Shown in pieces: positions 47,947 to 59,909 of a stretch of DNA of 64,000 bases. A program made the position numbers and the translations under genes. How positions within the stretch are numbered: position 1 is the first letter of the stretch; each line of letters starts with the position of its first letter. The notes beneath the pieces were generated by a model that did no database searches, was not told where the DNA came from, and worked only from the letters and a program-made list of their open reading frames with translations. This DNA is from Spinellus fusiger (Eukaryota; Mucoromycota; Mucoromycetes; Mucorales; Phycomycetaceae): NCBI GenBank assembly GCA_025094145.1, contig JALLLS010000001.1, positions 1 to 64,000 of the forward strand. Reading direction: 5' to 3'.

Positions 47947-48929
47947 GAAACACTAAGAACAATCAGCCTCAAATGTAGTTTGTAATAAAAAGTATATCTT
48001 TCTCTTTCTCTCTTATCTTTTTCCAAACCAAACAGAAAAAAAATCATCAGATAAGACTAATATAATTGTTTTGCTTTAAATAAAAATAACCAAAAATTTA
48101 TATTAATGTTTCATAACTGATATGTACTTGTGATGGTAACTTATATAAGAGCAAATATGATTAAGACATAGTGCAATTTCCAAAATAAGTTTGAGACATA
48201 ATAGATTCATACATTCAAACACAGATTGAGGAGGATAAACCAAACTCCACTGTTTTAAATGTTCCAAAATGAAGTCCTTATTCAATAGATTTATTTATAA
48301 ACAATCATCATAGCTTGATACAGAGTACCCTTGAAAGCCTCTTAGATCACCTATGAAAAACATTAAAGGCCTATATAATTCTCAAAGATATAGCTTCTTC
48401 CTCTAAAAAGGATTTCTTTCTTCAGTTTGTTTTTGCCTATACAGAACTGTACCATTGGATTAAATTGGAGAGAATAAAAAGATAAATACAGCCATAACCA
48501 CGAAGTTTGATTTATTATCTTTGATCAGAATTCTTATAGGTGAATTTATTATTCATCACAACATAATGCTCTTTGAACTCTTTATGCTTATCTATAATAG
48601 TTAGTAAACATGCCACCTCTTTTCCCTTTGTGTTGATGAAGTACCTTTTGATGATTTCTCTCCTTTTGAGGGCATTGTGACTTTTGGAATCTTTATTTTT
48701 CCACTGATTATACAAAAAATAAAGCTAAAGAAAAATAGACATTGCTTTGACCCTTGTTTTTGGTGTTTGAACAACTGTTTGTATCTCTTTTTCAATCATA
48801 TTATAATAAACTTTAATCTTGTCCACAACACTGTGAATAAAAATGCGCTTATTGTTCACCAGAAAAAAATAAAATGATTCACAGCTTTTTTTTTATGCTT
48901 TCTGTGGTTGCTTACGATCATTTCTTCCA
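47947..48929. other. AT-rich stretch, no recognised gene
   Basis: On the minus strand, a frame at about 48880-48515 with one stop reads VVDKIKVYYN, then SKSHNALKRREIIKRYF and ACLLTIIDKHKEFKEHY. It looks protein-like but I do not recognise it; it may be a decayed mobile-element ORF. Confidence 0.3.
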
Positions 48930-49422
48930 TCTGTATATTTGGGCAAGGGGTTCGTTCTTTAAGACTCGCAGGACTTCGGGGAAGGCTGGCTACTCTTGTA
49001 TCTGTGGGAGTTGGCTAGCTTTAGGGCGGTGAGTCGGGGAGAACTTGGCTTAGAGGGTTGAGTGGACTATGGGAGTCGTAGTCTGGGAAGGACACTTTGA
49101 TACGGGGTCTATAGGGGCACGAGAGAACAGGTAACGGCGACCTTCTCTAATAACGGACCAACGAAACGGACAAACAAGGGAACAAACAGGAACAGAGCAA
49201 GAACCAACAACTTAACTTGACCTTGGGTTTATACTACCCTTCTTACGGAATCCAAGTTTTTGTTTTGACTTCTTCTTTTTTTATTAAAATATGCAATTGG
49301 CTATTATATATACTATTTTCTGAAACATTCCATTACTGTAAATACTTTTAGCAACTTTATCATATCCCACTTCTTCCACAGCCGTCCATGCGAATAGGTG
49401 ACGTCTATCCACTTATTCTACA
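48930..49422 (-). repeat. LTR-like repeat, copy B (inverted to 52243-52745)
   Basis: Read on the minus strand it starts TGTAGAATAAGTGGATAGAC at 49422 and ends near 48930. It is homologous over ~500 bp to 52243-52745, which lies on the opposite strand. Shared blocks include CACCTATTCGCATGGA, GTTGGTTCTTGCTCTG and GTCCTGCG. No coding capacity is seen. A TG start suits a solo LTR, but the opposite orientation also fits long terminal inverted repeats. Confidence 0.65.
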
Positions 49423-49431
49423 CATCTCTTG

Positions 49432-50742
49432 TATAATGACGGAACAGAATCTTAGGTATTTTTTTTACATTCTGATATGTTTCTGCAGTAGAAAATTGTT
49501 TTTCTTTGTCATAGAAACATAAATTAAACACATAATAGAGACTTATAAATTAGATGAAACCCCTCAGCATTTGGTGTAGCCATCTTTTGCTTCTCTAACA
49601 GCCTTGCATCTCCAATGTATGCTGTTAATGAGGTTATCCATAGTATCTTTGGGGGGTTTTTTTTCCCATTCTTCCAACAAGAGTATCACCAAATCCTGGA
49701 GACTAATTCTAGATGAAATCCTCTTAAGAATTACCCTGTCAAGTTCGTCTCATAAATGATCTATGGGGTTCAGGTTGGGACTTTTTGAGGGCCACTCCTT
49801 CATAGCAACAACGTTCTCGTTTACATTTTACATCTTGGACTCTTTGCTTTTATGACAGCTGGCATTGTTCTCTTGAAAAAAATCTACCTCTGGATTTGGT
49901 GCCTTAATTTTATCCAGCTTAGAGCAGTAGATTTCTTTCAAAATCTTGATATGTCTTCTGTTGTCAATACTGCCCTTCACAGGCACCAACCTTCCGACAC
50001 CTTCACCAGAGAAAGAACCCCAAACCATCATACTGTTACCACCAAACTTCATCGTTGGCCTCACGTTCTTTGAGATTAGTCCCTCCTTTCTTTGTATCAC
50101 TCTGTTGTGGTGGTTGTTGCTTATCAGCTGGTACTTTGACTCATCGGACCAGATGACTGTCTTTCAGTCTTCCTCAGTCCAATGAAGGTGGGTCTTGGCC
50201 CAAGCAAGTCTCAACTTATTGTGTCTAATGCTGAGAGAAGGTTTTCTAACCACCCTGAAAGAGAATAGGTCAAGCTTCTTCATCATCTTTCTGAAAGTGT
50301 TCATACACACTTTAGTGGTCATCTGCTTATGAAGTTGATACATTGCTTGGAATGAATCCCTTTCCAATTTGCATACAACTTCTTTCTCGTACTTCTATTT
50401 AAGAAGAGGCTTACTCTCAGTGATTTTTTTTTGGTCTTGAAACATTCAGTTTCCTTGTATCTCTTTACAATACGGGAAATATACTGCCTACTAATTCCAA
50501 ACCTAGAAGAAATGCTAACATGAGTTATACCATTTACGATGGTCTCGTGAGTAATGAAACAATGATCATAGTCGTCACTATTTTTTCCTTGTTTTAAAGA
50601 GGTCTCATAGGGTTTTCAGTGTTGTTAGATAATGTAGACATTATAGTGAAGAAGTGATAAATAAAAAGTGTTTAATAATTTTTTAATGGTGAAACTATCG
50701 TCTAGATTTGAAATATACCTAAGATTTTAGCAAGTCACTGTA
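49432..50742 (-). mobile_element. Decayed Tc1/mariner element
   Basis: Both ends are TA plus a ~28-bp imperfect terminal inverted repeat sharing AATCTTAGGTAT at its inner end (49432 leftmost, 50742 rightmost). The minus strand encodes a broken Tc1-type transposase: helix-turn-helix region ISSRFGISRQYISRIVKRYK, then TMKFGGNSMMVWGSFSGEG, VDFFQENNASCHKSKES and SKSPNLNPIDHL. The usual catalytic Asp of the second motif is Asn (QENN), the third position is Asp in place of Glu, and several stops and shifts break the frame. It is inactive. Confidence 0.8.
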
Positions 50743-51039
50743 TTTACACTCGTTGAGCGGGAACGTCAACACCAACTCCTCCATAGAGTGCAAAGACTCC
50801 TCCTACAACAAACTCTTTATCTTTAAATTTCCTCTAATTTTTCCCCTACCATCCAATATTAACTAGTTTAGCAAAACAAGAAGCTGCTAGTATAGCTTTT
50901 ATATCTGTGCTTTTAGAATTGTCCGGGTTGCTTTAGGTATCCCTTGTTGAACCTCGAATCGCCACAGGATGACGGTTATCTTTTTGGTGTCCTGTTTTCC
51001 TTACTGACTTTATGGCCTTTTGGATGTCCGTTCTTTGCT

Positions 51040-51260
51040 ATCATTTACTGTCATCTCCACTTAATTTCCCCTCATTTGAGGTTTTATATTCATATATCCT
51101 TCTGTCTCTCACTCCTCTAGATTTCTTTTTCACTTGTATATTCAGAGTGTCTATACGTATATCTCAATTTTCAAACAATATCATAGAGTGACTAACATAC
51201 TCAATGCATGAATAGCATCTACACCCAAAATAAAAATAAAATACATTAAAATGTATTCAC
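51040..51260 (+). mobile_element. LINE 3' end fragment
   Basis: The sequence from CTCATTTGAGGTTTTATATT to the CACCCAAAATAAAAATAAA region matches 62990-63230 and the start of the inverted-repeat arms (63293-63480). It is the 3' UTR of a LINE family, here 5'-truncated. A short decayed coding end may extend left to ~50930. Confidence 0.6.
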
Positions 51261-52242
51261 ACCCAAAGATTTTTGGGATATAGAAGTTGTAGAATAGGAC
51301 AGTGTGACTGCCTACTTGCATGGATGAATGTAGAAGACTAGGAGTAGAAGAGAGACTTTAATTTTCCTGCCGTATCCAGCGGAATATCCGTTGAATCCTG
51401 CCAAGTAGTTAGCTCTTGTCTGTTGGCGTGTTGGAGAGCCCATTGGAGGTGTGTATTTGATGGGGTACCTTTTGTCTCTGCTTCTGTCACCCGTACTGCA
51501 CACACTCTTGTTTCTATATCTACTGATGAAGTTGATCTTACCTAAGTTTTAACTTTAGTTTTCCCTGTTTTTGATCTTTCTTTTTGTATTATTTACTTGG
51601 GGTCATCTATTCATCTTGATGTTGGGTGATTTTCCCTGCCTGAATTTATTTTTATTTTTATATATTTTCTCCTCTAATAAATTAACCTTCAAGGCCTATG
51701 TCGCCTTCCTACAAAAAAAAGTAGAAGATAGACCAATAGAGAAGGGTGTGTGTAAGAACATAGCCTTTCAAACAACTATATAAACCCTCCCTTTTCACAA
51801 TTAATAAAAGCTATCTTGATCTGAGTAATACTTTGAGGCCGATAATCGAGTAATATTGACTCTAAGGCTAAGTAATTGACTGTTTCTTGTATGTGTTCCG
51901 TAATCTCTCTGTTTTGGTCGTCTTCTTTGGTTTTTTCTGGCTCTTCAATTGGATCCATTCTACTCTCTACCTCCTCTGTTTCTCTTGGACGACTGCATTG
52001 GCCTCTTTTTCACTAGATCCCCGTCAAATAACTATCTCTAGCAAGTGCAAGGACATCCCCAATCTCCTTTTCTGCTTTCTTATATCTGTGAACGTAGTCA
52101 TCCCCTCCAAAGACCCTAAAAAGTCTCTAAGATCTTATCCCGTGCAACAATACAAAGTAAATACACGGAGAATAAGATTAAAATTTATCTCTGATTGGAT
52201 AATGTGTTTGAAAAGGCCTTTTTGATGTCTAAATGAACTATT
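51261..52242. other. Repeat-derived stretch, no recognised gene
   Basis: At 51287 a TGTAGAATAGG start resembles the first ~45 bases of the LTR-like repeats, then diverges. A minus-strand frame at 51958-51776 begins MDPIEEPEKTKEDDQNREI; it is charged and unrecognised, possibly a gag-like remnant. Nothing else is supported. Confidence 0.35.
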
Positions 52243-52745
52243 TGTAGAATAGGCGGTGATGTGACACCTATTCGCATGGATGGCTGTGAAAGAATAGAAA
52301 ATAGGTGGTGTTGCTAAAACTAGCTAGAAGTAATGAAATGTTTAAGAAAGGAAATGTATATAATAGCTAAGTGTACATTTTAATAAAAATAAAAATAAAG
52401 GAGAGAAGTCAACCTAAATCTTTGATTCCGCAAAAAGGGTAGTTTATACCCTTGGTGAAGAATAGTAGTTGGTTCTTGCTCTGTTTCTTTTTGTTTTCTT
52501 TGTTTGTCTTTTTCGTTGGTCTACCTTTAGGAAGGTTGCCATTATCTGTTCTCTTGTATCCCCACAGACCTATTCTCAGAGTGTCCCTTCCAGACCGTCA
52601 CAACCATAGTTCTCGCAGCCACAAAGAGCCGAGTTCCCCATCTCCCATTAACAAGCCCCCTCCAGCGCATACACTTGCAAGAGCATCCAGCCTTTCTCCG
52701 AGGTCCTGCGTGTCTCCAGAAATATCCCGTTGCCTAACCCTATAT
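52243..52745 (+). repeat. LTR-like repeat, copy A
   Basis: Starts TGTAGAATAGGCGGTGATGT and is homologous, in inverted orientation, to 48930-49422. It contains AATAAA-like signals at ~52382-52400 and a pyrimidine-rich second half. No protein is supported despite an open frame through it. Confidence 0.65.
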
Positions 52746-53939
52746 ATTTTATACTCTAATTGCCTATTTTAACAATAATGATTGACTTTGCAATTAAAAA
52801 GTATATAGTTGGATATAAAAAGAAGAATAAAGCTAATATTACAACACAGTCACTCTATTTATTGTTTAACATAATGTCTTATCCTTAATCCCACAGTGTT
52901 TGAAGTCCAACCACACCCAATTGAATTTAATACTTGCCGAAAATTGAATAAAAAAAACTATTTTTGCATAAAACCTTTTTTCTTTTTAAATATTATTAAA
53001 CCAATACAATGTGTCAGATATATTTTCAGAAACTCACATTCATGGAAAATAGGATAAAACAAAAGATAAAAAGCCATTAGGCATATATTACCTGTTGAAG
53101 GCTGGATCAAAATTGACTGTCATTGAAAGCATAGTTGAGATAAAAAGGTCCACAGTTCAAGATATTATCAGAAACATCAAAGAACATAGTTCATCATTAA
53201 GTTTAAAGTCACGGAAGACATAATATAAAAAAAAAGCCAGCGAGAGGGACCTCAGACACCTGGGAAAAATCATTAGAAAGGACCTATCTGCCTCATATAA
53301 TCAACTGAAATCATAAATGTTGAAGATTCAGGTGGATGTGTGTAGAAATATTATTATCAGTTACTGAAACCAGTTAGGGTTTAGATATCTTTCTCCAGCT
53401 CACAAGCCAGCCTTAACTAAAAAAACATGAGAAACGATTTTGTTGGGCTAGAGAACATACCATTTGGACAAACAACTGATGGAGAGATGTCATCTAGTCT
53501 GATGAATCAAGGTACACCGTGAAAGGGAACGATGAAGGTGCTTGTATCATCAGGAAAGTTTGAGAATGTTATAATCCTAATCATAGTGTTCCAACAACGA
53601 AGTTTGGTGGCGGTGGGGTCATACTTTGAAGCTGTTTTTGGGCGAGTAGAATTGTTCCATCAGTCTTTGTTGATAACACTGTAAACTAAGACAAAATTTG
53701 ATAAATTTTGGCTGGTGAGTTTCTTATTTGTTTTATGTAATTGCATTAGAAAGAGGACAGAGAGTTTCAGTTACAGGAAGATGGTGAAAAGAGATACATA
53801 AAATAAGGGTGCTTTAAGTACTAGCTCATACATATACCATATTTGAACCCAATTGAACACGTTTGGTGGGCCTTGGAAAGACGAATTGAAGAAAGAAGGG
53901 TATTTATTACCAATATTGAAAGTTTTAAGGCTCTACTTA

Positions 53940-55283
53940 TACAGTCACACAACATTAGAAAGTATACGACCCCCTAATTTATACATTTTTAAACATGATT
54001 CTTCTTCTTTTTACTACTGAATCACATTCCATTAAGCAATCTCAAATGTCAAATGCAGAATCCTCAACTAAAAACTCTAGAGTTTATAATAAGCTTGAAG
54101 AAAGAGAGTACTTGGGTGTTTACTGGCTTAAAAAAGAAAAATACTCCATGGGTGCCATTTCAAAGGTCATTGGCATTAGCAAGTCTACTGTCCAAAAGAT
54201 CATTAGTAGAATAAAAACTAATGGTACACCTCTACCAAGACCTAGTTCTGGTGCACCAAAAAAACTTAACAAGAGAGACCTCAGACGACTTGAGGCCATT
54301 CTAAGAGGCAACCCATTTGCCTCCTATAACTACATAAATTTGGAACTTAAGGCACATGAGATAATCATCTGTAGAGCAACATTCATCAGATATATACATC
54401 AGATTGGGTTTGGTTCCTACTTCGCAGCACACAAGCCAAGGTTGTCTGAAGAAAACATGAAGGAAAGACTTCGTTGGGCCAAGGAACGGGTCAATTGGAC
54501 TCCTGAGGACTGGAGACGCGTTGTATGGTCTGATGAGTCACGGTTTGAAGTAGAGGGTTACCAGGGAGGAGCCAGAGTGATTCGAAAGATCGGCGAGAGG
54601 TATAAGGCTGCTCATATCATACCTACAACCAAATGGGGGAAAGGCAGCATAATGATCTGGAGCTGTTTCTGGGCGGGTGGATTTGGGCCTTTGGTCTTTG
54701 TTGATGGCACTGTGAATCAGGACGTATATGTCAACATTTTGGCAGAAAATTTCTGCCATGGTTCATTGAATTGAATGAGAAGGAGGATAAGGACTTCATA
54801 TTCCAAGAAGATGGGGCTAGCTGCCATACAGGTGGCTATACAACATGGTGGAAAAACACACATCAAATCAGGCGCTTTGATTACTGGCCTGCCCAAAGTC
54901 CTGATCTCAACCCCATTGAACATCTCTGGAGCTGTTTTGATAAGCTTATTGATAACAAGAGGGCCGGTATCAAAAATATCGATGAGCTCAAGACAGCTTT
55001 AGAAGAAGCTTGGGGAAATATCCACGTTGATCTTGCCGAACGTTTAGTTGGCTCAATGAAGGATCGCTGCCAGGCAGTTATTGATGCCAAAGGTGGCCCA
55101 ACAAAATATTAAATAAAAACTTTTTTATATATATTACTATAGACAATATGTTAAACTAACTTTGTGTTGAATCTGAAGTCATTAGTATGTGTTTTGAGAT
55201 CGTAACATTTATATCCGTAAAGCATGCTTTTTTTCAGGATTTCAAAAAATGAAAATCGTATACTTTCTAATGTTGTGACTGTA
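53940..55283 (+). mobile_element. Young Tc1/mariner element, nested insertion
   Basis: 1344 bp bounded by TA and terminal inverted repeats CAGTCACA and ACATTAGAAAGTATACGA (left, with a 2-base difference) and the mirror image ending GTTGTGACTGTA at 55283. It sits inside an older Tc1 transposase frame at a TA, giving a clean TA duplication. It is the least decayed DNA transposon in the window. Confidence 0.9.
53995..55112 (+). pseudogene. Tc1/mariner transposase with one frameshift
   Basis: The first frame, 53995-54774, has an N-terminal helix-turn-helix (MGAISKVIGISKSTVQKIIS), the WTPEDWRRVVWSDESRFEVE motif with the first catalytic Asp, and GSIMIWSCFWAGGFGPL. The second, in another frame to 55112, has FIFQEDGASCHTG (second Asp), SPDLNPIEHLW (Glu) and the family tail KDRCQAVIDAKGGPTKY. 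The switch falls at the A/T run near 54745-54755 and is best explained by loss of one base. All three D-D-E residues remain. The start may be the internal Met at 54046. Confidence 0.88.
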
Positions 55284-55391
55284 GAAGAGTGGGGGAAATT
55301 TGGTATTGAACTTGCAAAACAATAAATTCAAATTATGATGGACAGATGCCAGGCAATTATTGATGCTAAAGAAAGCCCAACAAAATACTAA

Positions 55392-56037
55392 TTCTTATTA
55401 TTTTTCAATTTTAAATAAATGAAAGATGTTGAGCTTTGGTGTGCTAAAGTTTGAAGCTTCTAGATCAAATGAAGTGTCTTATTTGATGTTAAACATATCT
55501 TAAATATTTCGTCCTGAAATTTCTTTTCAAATCCATTAAACTCAATTATGAAGAACATCTACAAGCCCATAAAATAGAATTAACTATATTAATATTAATA
55601 TAAATAATACAATTTTTAATGTTTATATAAAATTATAAAGATACTTCAGTTTACAATATATTTGCATATTTATTGTAGACAAAATTAAATTATATAAACA
55701 GATTTATATTCATAAACAGTATCTCTTCTTGTGGATATAATTTCTCTCATAATTAAAAAATATTTATAAGACCTATTAATGTTATAATATATTTATATAT
55801 GATGCTATGTATGTTCATAGTTAGGTAGACAATAAATCCTCTTAAAGCATAAGTATTTCTAGTATATATTTTAGAATTTATATACTTTGTTTTTCCCTTT
55901 ATAGAGAATGTCTTTACAACAAGCTTGTGGAAATTTATTTAAAATAGTGCGAGATACTAAAAAAAATAGCTAAAAAATAGCTAAAAAAAATAGCTAAAAA
56001 TTGCCTATATGTATAGTGAGTTGATAAAAAAAAATCT
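55392..56037. other. AT-rich intergenic, P450 3' flank
   Basis: No gene. A short tandem AAAAAATAGCT repeat lies at 55957-55998. Confidence 0.5.
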
Positions 56038-58123
56038 TTAAAGAAGTCTATCGGGACGCTCAACAAATCGAACTTTGTAAGGCTTGGGCATGAGAACTAG
56101 ACCGTTGTCAACAAAACCCTCGATATCAGCATACAAAGGTTTGCCCTTGGAATCAAGTACTGGCTCAATGGTACAACATGCCCAAAGAGCAACATAAGTA
56201 AGAAACATCTCAGTCTCAGCCTATTGAAGACCAATTCAGATATTCTCATTAATATACAAAGAGTCATATCTGCATTAAAAAGCCTTTTAAAAGACCTACC
56301 AAATAAATTCCAGGACACATCCGTCTGAAAATACACAAAGTGTGAGGTTATATACTCATGGGTAGCTATAGTAAATCATTCAATTATTTACCTTCCCCAG
56401 CCAAAATTAAATTGATCCCTTTCTGTTGGTTTTCCATGAGCAGATGCATGGAATGTAGACTTATCATTTATAAAGCGCTCAGGAATGAATTTTTCAGGAT
56501 CAGGATAGACATCAGGGTTTCTGTGCATGCTATACATATCACTGACTAGTGTTGTTCCTTTTTTAATCATGTAGTTACTATAAGTAACTGAAAATATAGA
56601 TTAGATTTGTGCCAAAACCCTCAAATAAAACTCAACTTACAATCCTGTTCAGCAATGTGGGGAACTCCATAAGGAGAAGTAGGATAGAGACGCATGATCT
56701 CTCTTTGAACAGCAATGGTGTAAGAGAAATTTTCACGCTCTAGAAATGTTGGTAACCGCTTATGTTTGGCAACAAAGACGTCAATTTCTTCACATATCTT
56801 TTTTTGGACTTCTGGATGATGAGATAAGAAGAAAAAAGCTCTGGAAAGAGTCACAGAAAGAGTATCTGTTCCACCAATCATCACATCATCTAAGAAAATA
56901 ATATTCAGCTCTCTTTCCTAGCTACCATGAGTTGATAGTATATAACTTACTGACAATCATTAGCATGTCTTCATCATCATAGGTAATCGAAGCCTTTGAG
57001 TTTTGCATTCTCTTTACAACACAATCTTCATTTTTTTCAATCGATTCGACAAGCAGTTGTTTAAGGACAGGTGTACGCAGATTGTTAACAAAGTCACGTT
57101 TTTTTCTGTTATTGTCTCGAATGTAGTTGATATACTTTAATATCGGAATATATGCATCAATATTTTCAACTATGCCTTGGTATTCCATTGATAGACGATT
57201 GATATCTATAAACTTCACAAAAAGTGGATCGTCTAGCGATTTAAAACGAGTGCCAAGACACACTCTTGACATTATATTAAGAGACCTGAATGTCAATAAT
57301 GAGAGTGGATCAATTCCCTCAGCAATGCTTCCATTATTCATCAATTGATTAATGAGATAACTTGTCTCAAATTGAATTGGATCGTGTAATTGGTCTATAG
57401 TCCTGGTTGACACGTAGCTAGTTACTGTAGTAATGAGTTAGTATACTATTTTTACTTGTCATCTTTTATTGCTATTACTTACAGGCAGCTCTTGAATCTT
57501 TTAATTTGCTTTTAGTTCCAGCAAATGTTATTCCACTAAGTATATATAATAGGCTAAATAAGTCACTGAATAGCATCATCACAATGATTTTTAGCTACCG
57601 TTTGTTGACGTTATAGAAATGATCATTGAATTTGTTAGATGGTCGTAAAGAAGTTATACCACCATTGACGGTAAATATTTCATGTGCGATATTAGGATCA
57701 GAGATAAATAGAATGTCTTGTACACCCATTTTGATATGAAGGAGAGGACCTATATAGACATGAATAATAAAATAATCAATAGATCCATTCCTGTAACAAG
57801 ATTAAGAATATTATTTACCTAGTTTTTGGTGCCACTCATACAGCTTTAAAAACGAATTCTCACCAATATATGGTAGATGACCTATAGATTATTCCTGTCA
57901 AAACTTTGTTCACTACAATTAAATTATTACCAAGGTAGGGATATTTTTTACTTGGCATAGGTAGCTTGTCAAATCCGTCAACTCTTTTGTCTTTGGAACT
58001 AGAATATATTGCACACAAGGCTGCACCAACAGTCACAACACCCACACTTTGAAGAGGGTGATCTTTCAAAAGACTGGCCAGATAAGACTGACTTTGAAGG
58101 AAAGGAATAAAAATGGAGCTCAT
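56038..58123 (-). CDS. Cytochrome P450 monooxygenase
   Basis: Nine exons on the minus strand, 58123-57931, 57881-57819, 57749-57599, 57535-57483, 57424-56951, 56889-56641, 56587-56392, 56324-56300 (25 nt) and 56220-56038, join in phase to 528 residues. A hydrophobic N-terminal segment (SVGVVTVGAALCAIY) suggests ER anchoring. The I-helix reads DVMIGGTDTLSVTLS, the ExxR motif is REIMRLYPTSPYG, the PERF motif is FIPERFIND, and the haem loop is FNFGWGRRMCPGIYLAE with the thiolate Cys encoded by the 25-nt exon. The family and substrate cannot be assigned from sequence alone. It is intact amid transposon debris, with no clustered biosynthetic genes. Confidence 0.94.
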
Positions 58124-58172
58124 TGATAGAAGATAGAAGAGTAGAGTAAGTTGGTTAAAAAATAAACTCCTA

Positions 58173-58180
58173 TTTATACA
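58173..58180 (-). promoter_or_regulatory. TATA box of the P450 gene
   Basis: On the minus strand TATAAATA lies about 50-57 nt upstream of the start codon at 58123, followed by an A/T-rich leader. This is a consensus match at a plausible distance. Confidence 0.5.
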
Positions 58181-59489
58181 CTCTTTACTGATTAATGCTT
58201 GATTAATGTGGATTATATCAAGATCTGCAATAGATTAGATAACTGTTAACTTCATCATACATAATGCTTTATATTCCAATACATATTGTAGTTTGTAAAG
58301 CCATAAGCAACCGCTGCAGGTGATAATGGGAAATATTAGTTGTAAAGGGGATCAATCTCTAATACATTTCTCCTAGATTTTTATGACTATCAGAAATATT
58401 TTATTTGTATAAGACTCTTTCTTTGTATGGTGAGCCATACATCGTAATAAGATATATGACTGGAAATTCATAGTTTACACAGGGTATTTACAAAATAATA
58501 AAGATGATAGAGCCAAAATAGATGTAAGACAATGATTTAACTTCTTTGTAGATATTGAGAGTGCTGAGGAGAGATGAGTCATGTTAGGGAATGTTGAAAA
58601 TTGAAAGAGGTGTTGTAGATGAATCTAGCCAAGTAGGCCTGCAGAATGGCCTATATTACAGCCCAAGGATTTGACTACTTGTCATATGCTCCTTATGAGA
58701 GAGTAAAATAAATTCTAATTCTATATGTATCCTACCTTAGAGGGTAAACAGACAATAGACCAATAAGACAGAAATGATAACCAGACAAATTATCTTCTTG
58801 GGTATAGATTACCAAGAAATGATTAAGGCACTGGTGGGGCAAGTACAAAGGCTGTCGGAAACTAAATAGAGATTGATATGCCTATCCTTTTTAAAGTATT
58901 GAGACTAAGTGAGAATTTTAAATACACCATTCTTACTAACTATTAGTGTGCTTTTGAAATAAGAATTACTCTAGAAATCATAACAAAATTTATTTCATCA
59001 GCCCAAACAAAGACTGTATTGTAGATGCAAGAAATATAATAAATAGTCTAAAAATTTTGATGAAGCCCATAGTTAAAGGGTATTATTATTTTTTACTTTA
59101 AGTTAGATTTCGATAAATATTATTAGTGGTAAATAAAAAAGGAGAACTCTGCAAATACTGTAATCATTATTCTACAAATATAGTAATTTATATTTTGAAA
59201 CCCGCAATACTAGTGAAAATGGTGCATATAAAAGTAAAAGCTTAAATTTATTTCATATAGATGATTAACTCATTTCGTTTTAAACTATACAAATTCTCAG
59301 ATGTGTAAATAGTCATGCGTCTCAATGAAGACTGACTAATTTATGAAATCTATACCAAATTCTGATAGTTATTTCTCTTTCAATTTTCGAACTTTATCTA
59401 ATAATCATAACTTTATGAATATGAAATACTTTATTTTCAATAATGAAAGATAAAAATATAGTTTTACAAAAACAAAAACAAAAAGACCC
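58181..59489. other. AT-rich stretch, no gene seen
   Basis: Upstream of the P450 promoter. No coding, RNA or element ends recognised. Confidence 0.5.
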
Positions 59490-59700
59490 GTATAATTAGT
59501 TAATATTTAGTATGATTACTTTTGAAATTTGATATAACCTGGAAGATATGCCTTTATGCTAGTGATGAGAGTATTTGTGAACTCCTTGGATACTTTTGAT
59601 TCTAAACCTATAACGGCTCAAGCTTTCATGTAATCTTTTCTTCAATCTAGCCCAAAGATGATTGACTTGATTCAAATCAAGGCTATAAAGAAATAGATAA
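59490..59700 (-). pseudogene. Tc1/mariner transposase fragment
   Basis: On the minus strand the sequence DLNQVNHLWARLKKRLHES corresponds to the PDLNPIEHLW region and following helix of Tc1 transposases. It then continues SRYRFRIKSIQGVHKYS with stops. Only this C-terminal piece is recognisable. Confidence 0.6.
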
Positions 59701-59909
59701 AGTAGCTTCTATACACTGCCACTTCTTATTTAACCTCCCTTTTATCACCCATATGATATGTGATATTTTATTCTTAGATTTTATAGCTAAATCCGTGGTT
59801 AACATAATATAAACGATATGGTTCAGGACAATATACTTTTCCCAAGATATTAGGATAAACTGTCGTATTTCTCTTCTTATATCGAACTCGATTACACTTT
59901 TTGTTAAAT

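Larger units (their letters stand above)
52900..55391 (+). pseudogene. Old Tc1/mariner transposase, split by a younger copy
   Basis: Heavily decayed transposase in pieces: SIVEIKRSTVQDIIRNIKEH, ERDLRHLGKIIRKDLSASYN, YLNPIEHVWWALERRIEE and SFKALLI end at 53939. The frame resumes after the inserted element with EEWGKFGIELAKQ and MDRCQAIIDAKESPTKY, stopping at 55391. Removing 53940-55283 (keeping one TA) restores continuity from KALLI to EEWGKF. The ends of the older element were not located. Confidence 0.8.

Noticed and set aside
48515..48890. Minus-strand protein-like frame
   Set aside because: Composition looks coding, but it has a stop and no recognisable motif; kept only as a note in the gene-free stretch.
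52452..52772. 106-residue plus-strand frame with hydrophobic start
   Set aside because: It lies wholly in the LTR-like repeat and is not conserved as protein in the inverted copy at 48930-49422.
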